DNA from: Caldora sp. SIO3E6
Lineage (GTDB): Bacteria > Cyanobacteriota > Cyanobacteriia > Cyanobacteriales > Coleofasciculaceae
Assembly (NCBI GenBank): GCA_010672185.1
Contig: JAAHHL010000032.1
Location: 36,280 to 100,279 of the forward strand
Reading direction: 5' to 3'
Length of the DNA stretch: 64,000 bases
The notes beneath the pieces are model-generated. The model saw only the letters and a program-made list of their open reading frames with translations. It ran no database searches and was not told the origin of the DNA. Of the stretch, positions 1 through 9,500 are shown one piece after another. Each line of letters opens with the position of its first letter. Within the stretch, counting starts at the first letter, position 1. The position numbers were made by a program, and so were the translations under genes.

Positions 1-52
1 TCCGCGTCCGGTGCGTCTCCGTGTCTGGAGCGTTAATCCTAATTATGGTTAT

Positions 53-871
53 TCAAGCGGACATGATATTACTCTTCTTCTTCGGCTTCCCCATCAACTT
101 GGCTAGGTGTGAAGTGATCTCTCTGAAGTCACTCAACGCCGGATGAGAAGGGCGGTGAAGACGTAAGGGCAACCCTTGTCCACTGGCATTGACAAATTCT
201 GCACTATTGCGAATTGCTGGAAATGCCCGGATATCCATCTGTTCTAGCTGAGCGGGTAATGATTCTTGAAGCTGTCGATGTACTGCTCGCTTCCTGTCGT
301 ATTGGCTTGGCACAAATCCCAACACTTCTGGCTGAGGTTTTAAGCGCAAGTGTCGGCAATTATAGTAATACCATTCGAGTAAATGAGCGGCTCCCTGAAT
401 TGACTTCGGCTCTAGTTGCACAGGTACTACTAAATGAGTGCTGGCTGCTAGTGCCATCAAAGGTAAAGGACCAAGGGTAGCTGGGCAGTCAAAGATAATC
501 AGGTCATGATTGAGTGGATAGTCACTTAAGCAGTCATCTAGCAGGTAAGCTCCTCGTTTGTGTAACACTAGCTCATCTGCTGTTTGGGTTAACACCATGC
601 CACCTTGACAGATGACTACCTTCTTCGTGTGTTCGCTCCAGCAAGGGGTCAAGGGCCAGTTGCCGTCAAATTTATCTTGCAATACAGCAGCCAGTGTTTG
701 CTCTGGTTCTGGCGGCGTCAAGCCACAAAAGAGGGTCAGCGACCCTTGGGGGTCAAGATCCATGAGTACCACCTTGAAGCCGCTTAATCCTAGTTCGTAG
801 GCCAGATGCACAGAAAGAGTGGTTTTACCACTGCCACCAGCATTGCTGAGCACAGCCAGTCTAATTTGCAT
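53..871 (-). CDS. ParA/Soj-family ATPase with variant Walker A
   Basis: This is a 272-aa P-loop ATPase of the ParA/MinD group, whose members use ATP-dependent dimerisation to position plasmids or protein cargo. The Walker A region is at residues 9-18 (SNAGGSGKTT); the catalytic Lys16 is kept, but the signature lysine of the deviant ParA motif (KGGxxKT) is Ala11. A DLDPQ motif follows near residues 38-42 and a Walker B-like IIFDCPA near 125-131. The C-terminus is lysine-rich. No N-terminal DNA-binding extension is present, so it is a small ParA rather than the P1/F type. No ParB gene lies next to it. An 18-bp palindrome sits 32 bp upstream of the start. A plasmid or integrated element is the likeliest context; a cargo-positioning ParA is an alternative. 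Confidence 0.85.
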   Translation of the reverse strand: MQIRLAVLSNAGGSGKTTLSVHLAYELGLSGFKVVLMDLDPQGSLTLFCGLTPPEPEQTLAAVLQDKFDGNWPLTPCWSEHTKKVVICQGGMVLTQTADELVLHKRGAYLLDDCLSDYPLNHDLIIFDCPATLGPLPLMALAASTHLVVPVQLEPKSIQGAAHLLEWYYYNCRHLRLKPQPEVLGFVPSQYDRKRAVHRQLQESLPAQLEQMDIRAFPAIRNSAEFVNASGQGLPLRLHRPSHPALSDFREITSHLAKLMGKPKKKSNIMSA

Positions 872-902
872 TTCTACAAATTGGTTAAGTGTTATGTGAG
901 CA

Positions 903-920
903 TCATATATCGATATATGA
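903..920. promoter_or_regulatory. 18-bp perfect palindrome upstream of parA
   Basis: The sequence tcatatatcgatatatga is a perfect 18-bp palindrome, 32 bp upstream of the parA start codon and between that gene and the downstream end of the neighbouring gene. Its position suits an operator for autoregulation, or a partition-site half. It could also be a chance AT-rich palindrome, since only one copy was seen nearby. Confidence 0.4.
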
Positions 921-987
921 CGTTAGCCAAGTATTAAAGATGGATATTAATCAGAATTCGACTGTTCAAGTAACCCCATCTTGAAAC

Positions 988-2106
988 TTACAGCTTGATT
1001 GTTCTGAAACGTCTGATTAAAGCTGGACGATTACTGTAGTCAGACTTAAGTTTTTCCAAGTGTTGGATGAATTCAGGCAATCTTCCCTGATGTTCTGCCA
1101 AATCACGCAAATCTTTGAGTAAAGCAGTGGCTTGATCATAGGGTTTGGCTTGCTTGAGTTCAATGAGTTCCACCACTGTGTTCCAGGTTTGGGCTTCTTT
1201 GGGTGCCAGTGCCTCTAATTCCCGAATTCGCTTTTTTCTCGCTGCATCCCGTTCTTTTTGTTTACGCCTTACCCTCAGGGTATCAGCGATCGCTTCTAGT
1301 TCAGACAGTCGCCGATGTCCTGAAGCTAATTGAGGACTTGAGCGAGTTGTGCCAGCCAACTCCTGCAATCGATTAATCAATTGCAAGTCAACATGAGGTT
1401 CGCGCCGTACAAGTTTGAGCAAAAATTCTTGCTGTTCGTCTTCTGACAGAGCAGACAACCAGTTTTCCAGCGGCACCTCTGAGGTAAATTGATGGCGAGG
1501 ACTTGCCTGAGCTGCTGCTGCAACTAAATCGGAGTCAAGTTCTACTAGCTCAATGAATGCCTTGAGGGGTTGAGAAAGCTGGCTCAAATTAGGGGGAATT
1601 GGTGGCTCAACCGGATCTTCCTTTAGAACGTATCCAGCGAGGTAGGGAGCTACTCGCAACCAAACCAAGTACAGCAAGCGTAGATCTCCACCCAACAGCT
1701 CATCGCGGAGGGGCAGTAAGCGCGGTAGCCATCCTTCACCTTCAACCCAACCCTGTATTCCTTCTTCCTCATTGATTTCAATATCAAGGACGATGTACTT
1801 AGAGCTAGTGGTGATGGCGATCGCATCCGGCAAGTTGTAAGGTTGGAACCACTTGAGGTCAATGATCGCTTTAGGGAACCGAAACATTAATCGCCAAGTG
1901 CCCCAGTTGGCGATGTAAAACATGATATCAAAGTATTGGGTTAATACTTTCTCTGGCTCGCCGCGAAAGTCGCCATAGTTATAGAGAAAAATTGCCTGAG
2001 TTGGCGTGAGTTGAACCCGACTGGATAGTTTTTGGATCTCCGCCTGTTCTTGAGCTGTGAGCAGACGATCAATCACTTGAAATTCGTAATACTGATACTC
2101 ACTCAT
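988..2106 (-). CDS. hypothetical protein, 372 aa
   Basis: I do not recognise a family. The protein has a Trp/Tyr/Phe-rich N-terminal half (about residues 1-190) that looks like a globular alpha/beta domain, with motifs such as NWGTWRLMFRFP and a Leu-rich LPLRDELLGGDLRLLYLVWL stretch. A strongly charged, probably coiled-coil region follows (about 265-300, rich in RKK and EKD), then a helical C-terminus. No signal peptide or membrane segment is apparent. It lies on the same strand as parA, 116 bp upstream of it, and is divergent from the helicase gene. ORF integrity and amino-acid composition support a real gene. Confidence 0.7.
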   Translation of the reverse strand: MSEYQYYEFQVIDRLLTAQEQAEIQKLSSRVQLTPTQAIFLYNYGDFRGEPEKVLTQYFDIMFYIANWGTWRLMFRFPKAIIDLKWFQPYNLPDAIAITTSSKYIVLDIEINEEEGIQGWVEGEGWLPRLLPLRDELLGGDLRLLYLVWLRVAPYLAGYVLKEDPVEPPIPPNLSQLSQPLKAFIELVELDSDLVAAAAQASPRHQFTSEVPLENWLSALSEDEQQEFLLKLVRREPHVDLQLINRLQELAGTTRSSPQLASGHRRLSELEAIADTLRVRRKQKERDAARKKRIRELEALAPKEAQTWNTVVELIELKQAKPYDQATALLKDLRDLAEHQGRLPEFIQHLEKLKSDYSNRPALIRRFRTIKL

Positions 2107-2289
2107 CTACAATAAAAAATTTTCTGAACTCTTTTGCTTCTGCATCACCATACAACTCCAACTTCCTGGAACTCATCAAGCCGAATTGTCTATCAACCCG
2201 TCACTCACTGAAGAACTGGGGAAGCAGATCTCTTCGGCTATCATACTGAGAAGTAAGCACAGATTTCTAAGAAGCAACTGGGAAAATCC

Positions 2290-4543
2290 TTGTCCACATC
2301 AACGAACCAACCTCCTAAAGCTTCTCCCCAGTATGAAACGCTCACCGGAGTTGTGGAGCGTCTGACTTTCTATTCGGAAGAGTCAGGCTATACCGTTGCA
2401 CGTCTGATGCGCCCCAAAGCCAAAGAGCTGACAACCATTGTCGGCAGCTTCGCCAACATCCAGCCTGGACAGACGCTGCAACTAACAGGCTTTTGGCGAG
2501 AGCATCCCCAATACGGCTCTCAGTTCCAGGTTAGCAAATACATTGAAACCAAACCCGCCACCCTCACAGGAATTGAGAAATATTTAGGCAGCGGCTTAAT
2601 TAAAGGTGTTGGACCTGTGACTGCCAAGCGTATTGTAGAGCACTTTGGACTCACCACCCTCGATATCATTGAAAACCATATTGAACGCTTGCTAGAAGTC
2701 CCAGGAATTGCCCACAAGCGGGTTGAGATGATTCAAAGTGCTTGGGAGACCCAAAAAGCCATCAAAGAGGTGATGGTGTTTTTGCAAGGGCATGGCGTCT
2801 CCACCACCTACGCAGTCAAGATTTATAAACAATATGGTGATAGTGCGATTGCCTACGGCACCAGCGAAGCTGATCGCTACTGTTCAAAATAACCCCTACC
2901 AATTAGCCGTTGATATTTATGGCATTGGTTTTCTCACCGCTGATAAGATTGCACAAAATCTGGGTATTCCCCTTAACTCCAGGTTCCGTTACCAGGCTGG
3001 TATTTTGCACGTTCTGGGTGAAGCGGCAGAGGAAGGACATAGCTGCTTGCCACAACCGCATTTAGTGAACTTGAGTGTAAAACTGCTTTCGACAGAGGAA
3101 CACCCAGCCATACCAGAGACGATGGTTGATGTTATTGAGGACATGGTACAGCAGAGGGAGTTAATCGTTGAAACTCCAGAAGAAGGAATGTTGTTGTGCT
3201 ATAAACCCACCTTCTACTACACCGAGATTAACTTGGCACAACGCCTCAATCAGCACCTCAGCAAACCCGTCGCGGTTGACCTGCCCCGTGTGAGAAACTG
3301 GATTGAGCGGTTTACCGAGAGTCGGGGTATCGCTCTCTCCCACCAGCAACAGCAAGCGGTGGAAATGGCGGCTTACTCCCGAATCATGGTTCTCACAGGG
3401 GGTCCTGGCTGTGGTAAGACCTTCACCACCCATACCATTGTCTCATTGTGGAAAGCAATGGGCAAATCCATTGCCTTGGCTGCACCCACCGGACGGGCTG
3501 CACAGCGGCTAGCTGAGATGACAGGGCTAGAAGCCAAAACCCTGCACCGGCTGTTGGAGTTTGACCCCAGAACAATGGATTTTAAGCTTGGCGTTGATAA
3601 CCCTCTGCCCCATCAGGCAATTGTGGTGGATGAGGCTAGCATGTTAGATCTGTTTTTAGCCAACTCTTTGGTGAAAGCTCTACCGCTAGACGCTCAACTT
3701 CTGCTGGTAGGAGATATTGATCAACTGCCTTCAGTTGGACCTGGAAAGGTATTGCAGGATTTAATCAACTCCAAGCGAGTGCCTGTAGTGCGCCTAACCC
3801 AAGTCTTTCGCCAAGCAGCCCAAAGCGCCATTATTGCAGCAGCTCACCACATCAATCGGGGGCAGTATCCGGCAATTGAACATATTTCCGACACACCCCG
3901 CTCTGACTGCCTCTGGCATGGTGGCGGACATCAGCCGGAGCATGGGGTGCAAGTAATTGGGGAGCTGATTGGGGAGCTGATTCCCAAATTGGGCTTTAAT
4001 CCCGCCACAGATGTTCAAGTGCTTTGCCCTATGACTAGGGGTTTAGTGGGGACTCGGAACCTCAATCAAGTTTTGCAGCAGCTCATCAATCCCAGATGTC
4101 CTGAGCAGACCGAGATTCAAAGAGGTGGGATGCTTTTGAGAGTTGGCGATCGCGTGATACAACAAACCAATGACTATCAGCGGGAAGTCTTCAACGGGGA
4201 CTTAGGGATAATTACCAAGATTGATACCACTGAGCAGGAGGTAAGTGTACAGTATGACCAACGTAATGTGAGTTATGATTATGCTGACCTCAATGAGATT
4301 ACCCTAGCCTGGGCAGTAACCATCCACAAAAGCCAAGGCTCAGAGTATCCGGTGGTTATTCTACCACTATATATGCAGCACTATCTGATGCTCTCTCGCC
4401 ACCTGCTCTACACAGGACTGACTCGCGCCAAGAGATTAGCGATTGTGATCGGGGCAAAGAAGGTAATTGGCATCGTGGTGAACTCTGGTGAAAGACAGCA
4501 ACGCTACACAAGGTTGCAGCAGCGGCTGGAGATGGTAGCTTAA
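2290..4543 (+). pseudogene. recD2: RecD2-type helicase gene, split by a 25-nt insertion
   Basis: RecD2-type enzymes are 5'-3' superfamily 1 helicases acting on recombination and repair intermediates. The first part (2290-2892, TTG start) carries the OB-like N-terminus and helix-hairpin-helix motifs (GVGPVTAKRI, VPGIAHKRV). The second (to 4543) carries Walker A GGPGCGKT, the VDEAS box, the GDIDQLPSVGPG motif and the C-terminal TIHKSQGSEYP and YTGLTRAK motifs. The parts are in different frames. Removing 2850-2874, an apparent insertion inside what would read gcgatcgc, restores one open frame of 742 codons, the usual RecD2 size. The gene is therefore probably inactive unless recoded. The stop codon TAA is the first three bases of the heptamer array that follows. 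Confidence 0.85.
2850..2874 (+). repeat. 25-nt insertion inside a HIP1-like site
   Basis: The helicase reading frame is continuous up to gcgat and resumes at cgctactg, so an ancestral gcgatcgc site appears interrupted by 25 nt. The inserted stretch includes the short stem cagc-gaa-gctg. Because 25 is not a multiple of three it causes the frameshift. It resembles the small dispersed elements known from cyanobacteria, but only one copy was seen here. The exact endpoints are ambiguous by a few bases. Confidence 0.6.
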
Positions 4544-4631
4544 GTAATAAGTAATAAGTGATAAGTAATAAGTGATAAGTGATAAGTAATAAGTGATAAG
4601 TGATAAGTGATAAGTGATAAGTGATAAGTGA
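4541..4631 (+). repeat. 13-copy heptamer array (TAAGTRA)
   Basis: Thirteen head-to-tail copies of a 7-bp unit, three taagtaa near the 5' side plus one more among nine taagtga, start exactly at the helicase stop codon. This is a short tandemly repeated repetitive (STRR) element of cyanobacterial type. Each copy contains a stop codon in one frame, so the array terminates any read-through translation. Confidence 0.9.
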
Positions 4632-4660
4632 AGAATTCATGTTTGGATTCCCAATCGAAA

Positions 4661-4700
4661 GTGCAAGTAAATTGAGACAAAAGATACAATTTACTTGCAC
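4661..4700. terminator. 14-bp perfect inverted repeat between convergent genes
   Basis: The arms gtgcaagtaaattg (4661-4674) and caatttacttgcac (4687-4700) are perfectly complementary around a 12-nt loop. The hairpin lies between the convergent helicase and resolvase genes, so a bidirectional transcription stop is the simplest role. There is no clear T-run after either arm, so a protein-binding site or the end of a decayed element remains possible. Confidence 0.5.
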
Positions 4701-4827
4701 AATGTTGGCTTAAAAATGATATTGAAGGCGTTGTCGTGTATGGCTTACACACCCATGCAGTAAACCCTAATTAACTCATTACTCATTACTCCAAAACGCT
4801 TTTATTGTGGACTTATTCTCCCAAGTT

Positions 4828-5322
4828 CTAACTAATATTGTTGGTCAAACCGCACATTCCCGCGTAAGCTATACCGATTGCATCAACGCTATCATCAATG
4901 GGAAGTTGTTTCAAATCAAAAAGGGACTGGATAACTTCAGCTACTTCAGTTTTGGTTGCTCTTCCGTTACCAAGGTGTGCCTTCCAGCTGGCTTGGTGGA
5001 GGGCTACAGGAAGCAGTCCCGCCTCTCGATAACAAACCAAATTGATAATTCCTACTGCCTGTAAAACTCCTCCTGCTGCCTTTATTTGTCTAGTAAAGAA
5101 AGGCATTTCCAAAACTACATTATCTGGTTCAAATTCCTTGAGCAATTCCACTAAATCCTGCTCTATCTCTGCCAGTCTTTGAGGAGTCGGTAGGTTTTTA
5201 CTTGTTTGAATTGTTCCATAGTCAACCAGATGAGGGTGATTGTCATTGTCTTCAGCGACAACGCCCCAACCGATGCGAGCAAGTCCAGGATCTAAACCGA
5301 GCCAGAAGTTGTCTAATTCCAT
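4828..5322 (-). CDS. ruvC: Holliday junction resolvase, RuvC-like
   Basis: This 164-aa protein has the RuvC signature: GLDPG near the N-terminus with Asp11, the central acidic residue Glu72 (NVVLEMPFF), and the C-terminal acidic pair in PIDDSVDAIGIA (Asp143 or Asp144, and Asp147). RuvC dimers cut four-way DNA junctions symmetrically, in concert with RuvAB. Length matches the family, and the frame opens with ATG directly before MELDNFWLG. It converges on the helicase gene and diverges from the integrase gene. In an island with a recombinase it could be a mobile-element copy rather than the housekeeping gene; the sequence alone does not separate these. Confidence 0.85.
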   Translation of the reverse strand: MELDNFWLGLDPGLARIGWGVVAEDNDNHPHLVDYGTIQTSKNLPTPQRLAEIEQDLVELLKEFEPDNVVLEMPFFTRQIKAAGGVLQAVGIINLVCYREAGLLPVALHQASWKAHLGNGRATKTEVAEVIQSLFDLKQLPIDDSVDAIGIAYAGMCGLTNNIS

Positions 5323-5426
5323 AGCTTGCGATAATTAAGAGATGACTGTTTTATAGCACTACAAGTTTAGGTTAGGACATTCCTACATCCACCAAACCGA
5401 CTCACAGTTTACTTTTACCTGTTGCC

Positions 5427-5441
5427 TAGCGCGTAGCGCTA
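5427..5441. repeat. short perfect inverted repeat
   Basis: tagcgc-gta-gcgcta forms a 6-bp stem with a 3-nt loop, in the 171-bp divergent region between the resolvase and the integrase. GC-rich stems of this type are cores of dispersed cyanobacterial repeats. A regulatory role for the integrase is possible but not shown. Confidence 0.35.
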
Positions 5442-5493
5442 TACATGATAGAATGCGCTTGCGATAAGGTTTATTTCCGCAAGCAGATATTCC

Positions 5494-6453
5494 ATGAGTT
5501 CCCCCACATTAGCCTCAAACCCTAACCCCTTAGCAGCGATCGCCAATCGTGACTTACTGGCGCAGCTGCTCTCAGACAAGCGTTCACCCCATACTCGCCA
5601 CGCCTATGCCAAGGATTTAAAGGATTTCTTTCGCACCATTGCCGATTCAGAAGCAACCCCAGAGATGGTGACATATTTCCTGCAATTGGAGCGAGCTGAT
5701 GCAGTGACGCTGGTGCTGCGCTACAAAGCGATGTTGATTGAGCGGGGGTTGAAGGAGGCAACTATTAACCGCCGCCTATCTGCGATTAAATCTTTGGTGA
5801 AGTTGGCTAGGAGTGCAGGCAAGTGCGACTACACCCTCGAAGAGGTCAAAGGGGAGAAAGTGCAAGTTTATCGGGATACCGCAGGTATTAGTCGGGAGTT
5901 GTACCGCAAAGTGCTAGCTTTGCCTGATAGGGTGGAGTTGAAGGGAAAGCGGGACTATGCTCTGCTGCGACTGCTGTGGGATAATGCCCTGCGGCGGGGG
6001 GAAATTGCTAAGGCGAATATTGGCGATTTTGATGCGGAGACCAAGACCCTCAAAATTAGGGGGAAGGGAAAGGGGACGGTATTTGAAGTGATTGACCTGT
6101 CGTTAACTACTACAGAAGCAATTCGAGATTGGCTTTTAGCGCGGCGGGAGTTAAATACTTCGGCACCGTTGTTTATTTCTGTTGACCCGGTGAAAAAGGG
6201 TAATCGGATTACGGGGGCAGGAATTTATTGGATTGTGCAGCAATATTGTAGGGCGGCGGGAGTTAGCAAGCAGATGTCTCCCCACCGCATTCGCCACAGC
6301 AGTATTACTGCGGCATTGGATGCTACTAATGGCAATGTGCGTAAGGTGCAGAAGCTATCTCGCCATGCTCAGATTGATACGCTGATGGTGTATGATGACA
6401 ACCGCTCCAAAGACCAATTGGAGATTTCAACTCTGCTGGCGGATATGGTTTGA
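5494..6453 (+). CDS. tyrosine recombinase / integrase (XerC/D-like)
   Basis: The 319-aa protein has the two-domain architecture of tyrosine recombinases: a SAM-like core-binding N-terminus (about residues 20-110) and a catalytic domain with Arg167 (ALRRGE), a beta-hairpin Lys at 191-193 (GKGK), His264-x-x-Arg267 (SPHRIRHSS), His291 (LSRHAQ) and the nucleophile Tyr300 (MVYDD). All catalytic positions are present, so it should be active. It lies 62 bp upstream of the protease array, on the same strand. A role in mobilising or resolving the island is plausible; no paired attachment sites were found. Confidence 0.9.
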   Translation: MSSPTLASNPNPLAAIANRDLLAQLLSDKRSPHTRHAYAKDLKDFFRTIADSEATPEMVTYFLQLERADAVTLVLRYKAMLIERGLKEATINRRLSAIKSLVKLARSAGKCDYTLEEVKGEKVQVYRDTAGISRELYRKVLALPDRVELKGKRDYALLRLLWDNALRRGEIAKANIGDFDAETKTLKIRGKGKGTVFEVIDLSLTTTEAIRDWLLARRELNTSAPLFISVDPVKKGNRITGAGIYWIVQQYCRAAGVSKQMSPHRIRHSSITAALDATNGNVRKVQKLSRHAQIDTLMVYDDNRSKDQLEISTLLADMV

Positions 6454-6496
6454 CTTTCAATTTAGTTTAAATTCCTTAAACAGAGAAATATTATAT

Positions 6497-6502
6497 TATA
6501 AT
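6497..6502 (+). promoter_or_regulatory. possible -10 element upstream of the CHAT array
   Basis: A perfect tataat lies 13 bp upstream of the first ATG of the array, in a very AT-rich 62-bp gap. No convincing -35 box was found at the right distance, and the implied leader would be only a few nucleotides. No Shine-Dalgarno sequence precedes the ATG. The call is tentative. Confidence 0.25.
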
Positions 6503-6515
6503 TTAGTTACTAATT

Positions 6516-9500
6516 ATGTTTGAGAAATTTACTGAAAAAGCAATAAAAATAGTTATGCTAGCTCACGAAGAAAGTATCTACCTGGGTCATCAAGAGATTG
6601 GTACAGGAGAGCTTCTCTTGGGCTTAATCAAGGAAGAAACTAGTCAAGCCTCTAAAGTTCTTAGAGAGGCAAAAGTCAATGTAGAAAATGCTCGTAGAAA
6701 TGTAAAAAAAATAGTGGGTGGGAGTTCAGATTTTATCAGCAAAGGAAAAGAAATTTCTTTCAATGCCCACATTAGGAGAGTTATTCAATTTGCTTCGGAA
6801 GAAGCTGAGCAATTAAAACACAAAGAGATTACTCCAGAACATCTCCTATTAGGTTTACTTAGGGAAGAAAAGTCAACTGCTGTTAGAGTTTTACAGAACT
6901 TGGGAGTTGAACCAATCCAGATACGTACTCGCATTCTGCCTGATGGAGCTAGCAATATTCAAAATTACTTTACCTTAGTTCAAGAACTGCTCGATAATCC
7001 AGACAAAAGAACTGAAATTCTCAAGGTAAAGTCTGAACTGGTAAATAGCGAGTTTACAGTTATCCTGACAGGATTAGTAGATTTGCTTATCAAGGGTAGC
7101 AATAAACAGGTAGCTAATTCTTTGCAGGATATTTCAGCCCAACTAGATCTGAAGGAGGAAAGTTCCCAGAGTAGTTACCAGTCTCGTGAAGTAGAAGCTG
7201 ATTATCAAACCAGTCCTGATTTTTTCTATCAGCTTTTGCGGCTGATTTATGAGAGCAAAGCTGACTCTCAAGTAGTATATTCTTTCCTAGAGCAGAATTT
7301 AGATAAGCTTAACAAAAGCTTAATCAAACACTTGCAAAACTGGGCAAACAAAGCTCTACATAACGTTAAAGAAGAACAAAGGCCAGAGATAGCTAAGCGA
7401 ATTACTACTTTGTGTGCCCTAATCAAAGAGTTTCCCCAGGGAGATCCACTGATTAAACAGGAAATAGCTATGGCTGGTTATGAGATTGTGGCTACTGTTT
7501 TAACTAAAAACAAAAAAAAGGAAGTTAAGGAAGTTCAACATAACCAAGAGACTAAATCGGAGAAAGAGGAAAAAATAGTTCAAGTTGAAGAGGAGAAAAC
7601 TGAGCTCACAAACCTATCTTTAACTGAACCAAAGCAACCTGAGAAAAAATCAGGGGTAGTAACGTTTAATAATTTTGCAGAAAAAGCAATAAAAGCGCTG
7701 GCAATAGCTCAAGAAGAAGCTCTGCGTCTAAAAAGCGAATATATAGATACAATTCATATTTTGCTGGGTTTAATCGGTGAAGGAACAGGACTTGCAGCTC
7801 GCATCCTGAGGGCAGAAGGTGTGAAGCTGAAAGATGCCAGGAATCAGGTTCGAGAAACTATTGGTGGCGGTTCTAATTCCGCCCAGGAAATTTCCTCTTT
7901 TACACCAAGGACTAAAGAAGCTCTTAAAGGTTCTATAGAATTAGCTTCTCAATGGAAAAGTGACCAAGTTGACACAGAGCATATGCTGATTAGTTTACTT
8001 CAAGAAAATGATGAAGTTACAGCTCTAGTACTAGGAAAATTAGGTATTCAATTACAAGAATTAACCAATAAGTTGCTGGAAATGGCGAAAAAAAAAAGTA
8101 ACCCTAATTTAGGTGAACAATCGTCCAATAACCAACCACGCAAAAAAGCAATTATTGTCAATGACAAGTCAGTTGATCTACAGTACGTAGACTTTTTTGT
8201 ACAAGTTCTTGATGTAGTAGCAACTAATAGAGACCAACAATTTATCAACTCGCTATTACAATCTAATTCTGACAAACTCGATTATAAATTTATTCAAACA
8301 TTACAAATTTGCTCCCAGACAACCATCTCAGATCTACTTGATAATAAACCACTGAACTACAAAGAGGAACTCCAAACATTTGCCAGGGATATTGGTGATT
8401 TGGCAATAGCAATTGCAGATATTTCCATCGAAGATAAAGAAATTAATTTAGAAATTGCGATCGCTGCCTTGGAAATTGTTATGACTATATTCACTCGTCA
8501 GGAATTTCCAGAGCAATGGGCAATTGCTCAATACCATCTAGCCAATGTTTATTTAGAAAGAACTAGTGGAGGCATAACTAATAACCTCAAAAAAGCTGTT
8601 GATGGTTATGGAAGGGCTTTACAAGTGCAACCAGACTGGAAAGAAGCTTGGTTACATAAAGGTAGAACACTTTTGAAATTAGAGCGTTTTCAGGAAGCAA
8701 TTACTAGTTTTGACCGAGCCTTGGCAGTACAGTTAGATACCTCTGATGCGTTTCATGATGCCTGGATTTGGTATCTCAAAGGTATTGCACTAGGACATTT
8801 AAGAAATTATGAGGAGTCAATTGTTAGTTTTGACCGAGCTTTAGAAATAAGTCCTGACTATTCTGGTGCTTGGTTTAACCGTGGTACTTCACTGTATTGC
8901 CAAGAGCGCTACGAAGATGCCCTTTATAGTTATGATAAAGCTATCGAGTTTCAACCTGAAAATGCTTCGATTCGGTTGAGCCGAGGTTTTGCACTAAGGA
9001 AACTGGGGAATTGGGTAGAGGCTGCTGCTAGCTTTGACCAAGCTTTGAGACTTGAACCAAATAACTATAAAGCTCTGGAATGTAGAAATGATATTTTTCA
9101 AAGGATAGTAAGTAGTAGTAGTGCAGAGGAAATCGCAGCATTAGCGAAAAGATACAGAGGACAGGGAAATCAAAGCTTAGCTGAACAGTTGCAGGAAGAA
9201 GTAGAACACCAGGAAGGATTTGCAGAATTAGAGAGATTGGCTTGGGAATTAGCAAATGAGGGTAAAGAACTAGCTGACAGCTTAAGGAATAATGAATCTC
9301 CACCAAATCACCCAACGTCAGCGTTACTAGGAGAAAAAGAAAGAAAGCAATGGCAATTTTTCCAAGAAGCCATACTAAATAGGCAATGGACATTCTTAGA
9401 AGAAGCTATAGCAAAAATTACATATGATTACAACGAAAAAGAATATAGAAAGTTTTTGCAAGACAACTCAGAATTGTTAAAGGGAGAGCTTTTCAATGTA

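Noticed and set aside
4356..4752. Minus-strand open frames ending in repeated LSLITYH-type peptides
   Set aside because: They are translations of the TAAGTRA heptamer array and not genes.
53..6453. A complete plasmid maintenance region
   Set aside because: ParA, RuvC-like and recombinase genes are present, but no ParB, replication initiator or origin iterons were seen.
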